Shown: positions 4,814 through 7,031 of the stretch, in pieces
How positions within the stretch are numbered: the first letter of the stretch is position 1
Layout of the letters: each line of letters begins with the position of its first letter
Assembly: GCA_016297945.1 (NCBI GenBank)
Contig: JAEDFR010000115.1
Location: 1 to 7,031, forward strand
From: Lachnospiraceae bacterium
GTDB taxonomy: Bacteria > Bacillota > Clostridia > Lachnospirales > Lachnospiraceae
DNA: 7,031 nucleotides
Direction: 5' to 3'
Notes under the pieces: generated by a model
Database searches by the model: none
The model's input: only the letters and a program-made list of their open reading frames with translations
What the model was told of the DNA's origin: nothing
Program-made: the position numbers and the translations under genes

Positions 4814-5836
4814 GTGACAGAAGATATCTATATTTTGGGAATTGAAAGCTCGTGTGATGAAACAGCGGCTTCTGTTGTAAAAAACGGAAGAGAAGTTTTG
4901 AGCAATGTGATTTCTTCTCAGATAGATTTGCATACCTTATACGGAGGAGTGGTTCCTGAAATTGCCTCCAGAAAACATATCGAGAAAATCAATCAGGTGG
5001 TGCAACAGGCACTGAAAGAAGCCCAAGTGACCTGGGATGATATTACAGCAATTGCCGTAACCTACGGACCGGGGCTTGTCGGAGCGCTTTTGGTTGGAGT
5101 TTCATTTGCCAAATCGCTTGCATTTGCACTGGATAAACCTCTGGTCGGTGTTCATCATATTGAGGGACATATCAGTGCTAACTATATTCAGCATAAAGAT
5201 TTAGAACCGCCTTTTGCATGCCTTGTCGTATCCGGAGGACATACACACCTGGTAGTAGTGGAAGATTATGGAAAATATCAGATTCTTGGTGCTACCAGAG
5301 ATGATGCGGCAGGAGAAGCTTTTGACAAAGTTGCCCGTGCGATTGGTCTGGGATATCCGGGTGGTCCTAAAATCGATAAGATTTCCAAAGAGGGAAATCC
5401 GGATGCGATTCCTTTTCCAAGGGCGAAAGTAGATGGAAATGAATATGATTTTAGTTTCAGCGGATTAAAGTCGTCGGTTCTTAATTACATCAATTCCTGT
5501 GAAATGAAGCATGAAACGGTTCCGACCGCGGATGTTGCTGCTTCTTTCCAAAAGGCAGTTGTTGATGTGTTGGTGGATCATGCCATGATGGGTGTAGAAA
5601 AATATGGTTTTAAAAAGCTTGCCATTGCGGGAGGCGTGGCTTCGAATTCTACATTGAGGGCAGCCTTTGAAAAAACATGCAAAGAACATGACGTTTTATT
5701 TTATTGTCCAAGCCCCATCCTCTGTACGGATAATGCGGCCATGATAGCTGCTGCAGGTTATTATGAATATGTACAGGGAAAACGAAGCGGCTGGGATTTG
5801 AACGCGGTTCCAAATTTAAAATTGGGAGAACGATGA
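4814..5836 (+). CDS. tsaD: tRNA N6-adenosine threonylcarbamoyltransferase TsaD
   Basis: TsaD (Kae1/YgjD family, formerly mis-called O-sialoglycoprotein endopeptidase) is the catalytic subunit that transfers threonylcarbamoyl from TC-AMP to A37 of ANN-decoding tRNAs. At 340 residues it is full length. Signatures in order are GIESSCDETAAS (9-20), GGVVPEIASRKH (44-55), YGPGLVGALLVG (84-95), the metal-binding HIEGH (115-119), SGGHTHLV (140-147), the GEAFDKVAR helix (167-175), FSFSGLKS (213-220), AGGVASN (272-278) and CTDNAAM (304-310), whose D306 is the third metal ligand. It starts with GTG, supported by AGGAAG (4801-4806) 7 nt upstream, and lies 17 bp after the membrane-protein gene. It ends in an ATGA overlap with ispD. 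Its partners TsaB and TsaE are about 2.5 kb upstream on the same strand. Confidence 0.97.
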   Translation: MTEDIYILGIESSCDETAASVVKNGREVLSNVISSQIDLHTLYGGVVPEIASRKHIEKINQVVQQALKEAQVTWDDITAIAVTYGPGLVGALLVGVSFAKSLAFALDKPLVGVHHIEGHISANYIQHKDLEPPFACLVVSGGHTHLVVVEDYGKYQILGATRDDAAGEAFDKVARAIGLGYPGGPKIDKISKEGNPDAIPFPRAKVDGNEYDFSFSGLKSSVLNYINSCEMKHETVPTADVAASFQKAVVDVLVDHAMMGVEKYGFKKLAIAGGVASNSTLRAAFEKTCKEHDVLFYCPSPILCTDNAAMIAAAGYYEYVQGKRSGWDLNAVPNLKLGER

Positions 5837-6561
5837 AAATGAAAACAACTGCCATAGTATTAGCAGCGGGGCAGGGAAAAAGAATGGGTTCGGACGTCGC
5901 AAAGCAGTTTTTGCTTTTAGACGAAAAGCCTGTTCTTTATTATTCTCTGAAAAACTTTGAAGAAAGCTCCGTGGATGAAATTATTCTTGTGACCGGTGAA
6001 GATATGCGGGAATACTGCAAAGAGCATATTGTTGAAAAATATCATTTTAAAAAAGTGAAAAAGATTGTTACAGGTGGCAAAGAACGCTATCATTCGGTTG
6101 CATGCGGACTTTTTGCGACGGATACGGACTGTGACTATGTTTTTATCCATGACGGGGCAAGACCGTTTGCTACTTCTTCTATTATAGAAAGGGGAATGGA
6201 AGCGGTTCAAAAATATAAAGCCTGCGTGATTGGAATGCCGGTCAAGGATACCATTAAAATCAGCGATGCAGACGGATTTGGAGTTAGCACCCCCAAACGC
6301 AGTCAGGTATGGATGATACAGACACCGCAGATTTTTGAATTTCAACTGATAAAAGATGCCTATGAAAAACTTTTGCAAAATGAAGAGCAACTGATAAAGG
6401 ATGGGATTGCCGTAACGGATGACGCTATGGTTGCCGAATTGTTTACAGATCAAAAAGTGAAATTCGTTGAAGGCAGTTATCAGAATATAAAACTGACAAC
6501 GCCGGAAGATTTGGAAATCGCCCAATTGTTTTTGAGGCAGGAAAAAGTGAGTACAAAATAG
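5833..6561 (+). CDS. ispD: 2-C-methyl-D-erythritol 4-phosphate cytidylyltransferase
   Basis: IspD couples MEP to CTP to give CDP-methylerythritol, the third step of the MEP isoprenoid pathway, in the cytoplasm. The 242 residues fit the family. Nucleotide-binding AAGQGKRMG (11-19) with K24 of KQF, GGKERYHSV (81-89), HDGARPF (106-112), TPQIF (164-168), TDDA (195-198) and the C-terminal GSYQNIKLTTPEDL (214-227) are all present. The start is either ATG 5833, in the ATGA overlap with tsaD, or ATG 5839. GGGAG (5824-5828) lies 4 nt from the first and 10 nt from the second, so the sequence does not settle it. The usual pathway neighbour ispF is not in this window. Coupling to tsaD looks positional rather than functional. 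Confidence 0.96.
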   Translation: MKMKTTAIVLAAGQGKRMGSDVAKQFLLLDEKPVLYYSLKNFEESSVDEIILVTGEDMREYCKEHIVEKYHFKKVKKIVTGGKERYHSVACGLFATDTDCDYVFIHDGARPFATSSIIERGMEAVQKYKACVIGMPVKDTIKISDADGFGVSTPKRSQVWMIQTPQIFEFQLIKDAYEKLLQNEEQLIKDGIAVTDDAMVAELFTDQKVKFVEGSYQNIKLTTPEDLEIAQLFLRQEKVSTK

Positions 6562-6563
6562 CT

Positions 6564-6598
6564 ATATGTTGTATTGATTTATGGAATAAATAACATAT
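6564..6598 (+). other. A/T-rich nested hairpin after ispD
   Basis: ATATGTT (6564-6570) pairs with AACATAT (6592-6598), and an inner ATTTAT (6577-6582) pairs with ATAAAT (6586-6591) around GGA. The stem contains almost no G-C pairs and no T-run follows, so it is at best a weak 3' end for the ispD transcript. No better terminator lies between ispD and the tRNA promoter. Confidence 0.35.
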
Positions 6599-6609
6599 GA
6601 AAATCAGCT

Positions 6610-6682
6610 GAAAAAAATTGTGAAAATTTTTGTAAAAAAATTGAAAAAAGTTATTGACTCTAAAAAATAACTTTGGTAGAAT
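6610..6682 (+). promoter_or_regulatory. Strong promoter of the serine tRNA genes, with upstream A/T tract
   Basis: TTGACT (6654-6659) and TAGAAT (6677-6682) are separated by the ideal 17 bp, and TGG directly before the -10 makes an extended -10. Bases 6610-6650 are runs of A and T in phased tracts, like the UP elements of stable-RNA promoters. The predicted start is near 6689, about 34 nt before the first tRNA. Confidence 0.85.
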
Positions 6683-6692
6683 AACACTTGCG

Positions 6693-6714
6693 TCGGCTGA
6701 GAGAAAACAGTCGA
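6693..6714 (+). other. Leader hairpin between the promoter and the first tRNA
   Basis: TCGGCTG (6693-6699) pairs with CAGTCGA (6708-6714), 7 bp including one G-U, around an AGAGAAAA loop. It starts only a few bases after the predicted transcription start and ends 8 nt before the tRNA. It may protect the 5' end or position RNase P or RNase III cleavage. Confidence 0.4.
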
Positions 6715-6722
6715 ACACGAGT

Positions 6723-6808
6723 GGAGAGGTATCGAAGTGGTCATAACGAGGCGGTCTTGAAAACCGTTTGTCCGCAAGGGCGCGTGGGTTCGAATCCCAC
6801 CCTCTCCG
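6723..6808 (+). tRNA. tRNA-Ser(UGA)
   Basis: The full cloverleaf folds. The acceptor stem is GGAGAGG (6723-6729) with CCTCTCC (6801-6807), and the discriminator is G6808. The D stem is TCG/CGA. The anticodon stem GCGGT (6751-6755) pairs with ACCGT (6763-6767) around loop CTTGAAA, with anticodon TGA at 6758-6760. A long class II variable arm (6768-6783) has stem GTCC/GGGC and loop GCAA, as expected for serine. The T arm is GTGGG-TTCGAAT-CCCAC. CCA is not encoded (TTA follows), so RNase Z cleavage and CCA addition are needed. It reads mainly UCA codons. A36-A37 makes it a target for i6A-type rather than t6A modification. Confidence 0.98.
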
Positions 6809-6810
6809 TT

Positions 6811-6866
6811 AGGCTTTCAAAGCCTTTCAATTTAAGATGGTTAAAAAGTGTTAGTTCAACTTTTTT
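6811..6866 (+). other. Inter-tRNA spacer with two small hairpins
   Basis: AGGCTT (6811-6816) and AAGCCT (6820-6825) form a 6-bp hairpin with loop TCA, followed by TTCAATTT. AAAAAGT (6843-6849) and ACTTTTT (6859-6865) form a second, A/T-rich stem that ends in six T residues directly against the next tRNA. Both resemble weak terminators or processing signals. Because no promoter lies in the spacer, the second tRNA should be cotranscribed despite them. Confidence 0.35.
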
Positions 6867-6955
6867 GGAGAAGTACCCAAGAGGTTGAAGGGGCTCCCCT
6901 GGAAAGGGAGTAGGTCGTTAATAGCGGCGCGAGGGTTCAAATCCCTCCTTCTCCG
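6867..6955 (+). tRNA. tRNA-Ser(GGA)
   Basis: The acceptor stem is GGAGAAG (6867-6873) with CTTCTCC (6948-6954), and the discriminator is G6955. The D stem is CCC (6876-6878) with GGG (6890-6892). The anticodon stem CTCCC (6894-6898) pairs with GGGAG (6906-6910) around CTGGAAA, with anticodon GGA at 6901-6903. The long variable arm (6911-6930) has stem GTCG/CGGC, a class II feature of serine tRNAs. The T arm is GAGGG-TTCAAAT-CCCTC. CCA is not encoded (TTG follows). It decodes UCC and UCU and complements the upstream tRNA-Ser(UGA) to cover the UCN box. Confidence 0.98.
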
Positions 6956-6975
6956 TTGGTAATCTTCAAAACCAT

Positions 6976-7031
6976 AAGAACCTTGAAAACTAAACAGCAA
7001 TGCAACCCTGAAAAATTCCAAGAGAAAATTT
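6976..7031 (+). promoter_or_regulatory. Probable rRNA operon leader with boxA-like antitermination motif
   Basis: CCTTGAAAACTAAACA (6981-6996) resembles the boxA-type sequence (TTTGAAAACT) found in Firmicutes rRNA leaders and 16S-23S spacers, where Nus factors act. The A-rich tail to the window edge fits the last bases before a 16S gene, but the 16S start itself is not in the window. If so, the two tRNAs are transcribed at the head of an rRNA operon. The alternative is a spacer upstream of another rRNA. Confidence 0.5.

Noticed and set aside
6688..6888. A 66-codon plus-strand frame across the tRNA region
   Set aside because: It spans the promoter leader, all of tRNA-Ser(UGA) and part of tRNA-Ser(GGA). 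The RNA genes explain the sequence.
6723..6955. The serine tRNAs as an integration site or as t6A substrates of the neighbouring TsaD
   Set aside because: There is no integrase and no repeated tRNA 3' end within the window. Both anticodons end in A36, whereas t6A is made on tRNAs with U36.

Overview
The window reads as chromosomal housekeeping DNA from a low-GC Gram-positive bacterium, most likely a clostridial organism of the Lachnospiraceae type. This is a judgement from protein character and gene order, not from a search. The evidence is A/T-rich spacers, purine-rich Shine-Dalgarno sites, SigA-type promoters, a tsaE-tsaB-rimI-(rnz)-tsaD cluster, tRNA genes without an encoded CCA, and a Firmicutes-style rRNA leader motif at the right edge.

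Layout, all genes on the + strand. Bases 1-338 hold no convincing gene, but carry small palindromes, a degenerate 20-bp tandem repeat and two candidate promoters. They lead into a YcxB-like two-helix membrane protein (339-995). A 69-bp element built from a 9-bp inverted repeat and a 16-bp direct repeat follows (997-1065). Next comes tsaE (1132-1557), overlapping tsaB (1554-2309) by ATGA, and then rimI (2376-2843), whose 5' region contains a 16-bp tandem duplication that changes the reading frame. After a 212-bp spacer with a possible promoter and a palindrome come a small CxxC/CxxC protein (3056-3295), a ribonuclease Z (3296-4207), a membrane-anchored protein of unknown function (4212-4796), tsaD (4814-5836) and ispD (5833-6561). 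A strong promoter (6654-6682) with an A/T-rich upstream region drives tRNA-Ser(UGA) and tRNA-Ser(GGA). The final bases look like the leader of an rRNA operon whose 16S gene would begin just beyond the window.

How the genes fit together: TsaE, TsaB and TsaD form the bacterial t6A37 tRNA-modification machinery (with TsaC, not seen here). RNase Z trims tRNA 3' ends and is needed for tRNAs that, like the two here, lack CCA in the gene. RimI acetylates ribosomal protein S18. The cluster therefore centres on tRNA maturation and the ribosome. IspD (MEP isoprenoid pathway) is a passenger coupled to tsaD by overlap. The two serine tRNAs end in A36 and are not t6A substrates, so they are linked to the cluster through RNase Z rather than TsaD.

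I see no CRISPR, prophage, transposase, defence or toxin-antitoxin system. The most unusual points are the frame-shifting 16-bp duplication ahead of rimI, the structured repeat ahead of tsaE, and the two uncharacterised proteins nested in the tRNA-maturation cluster.
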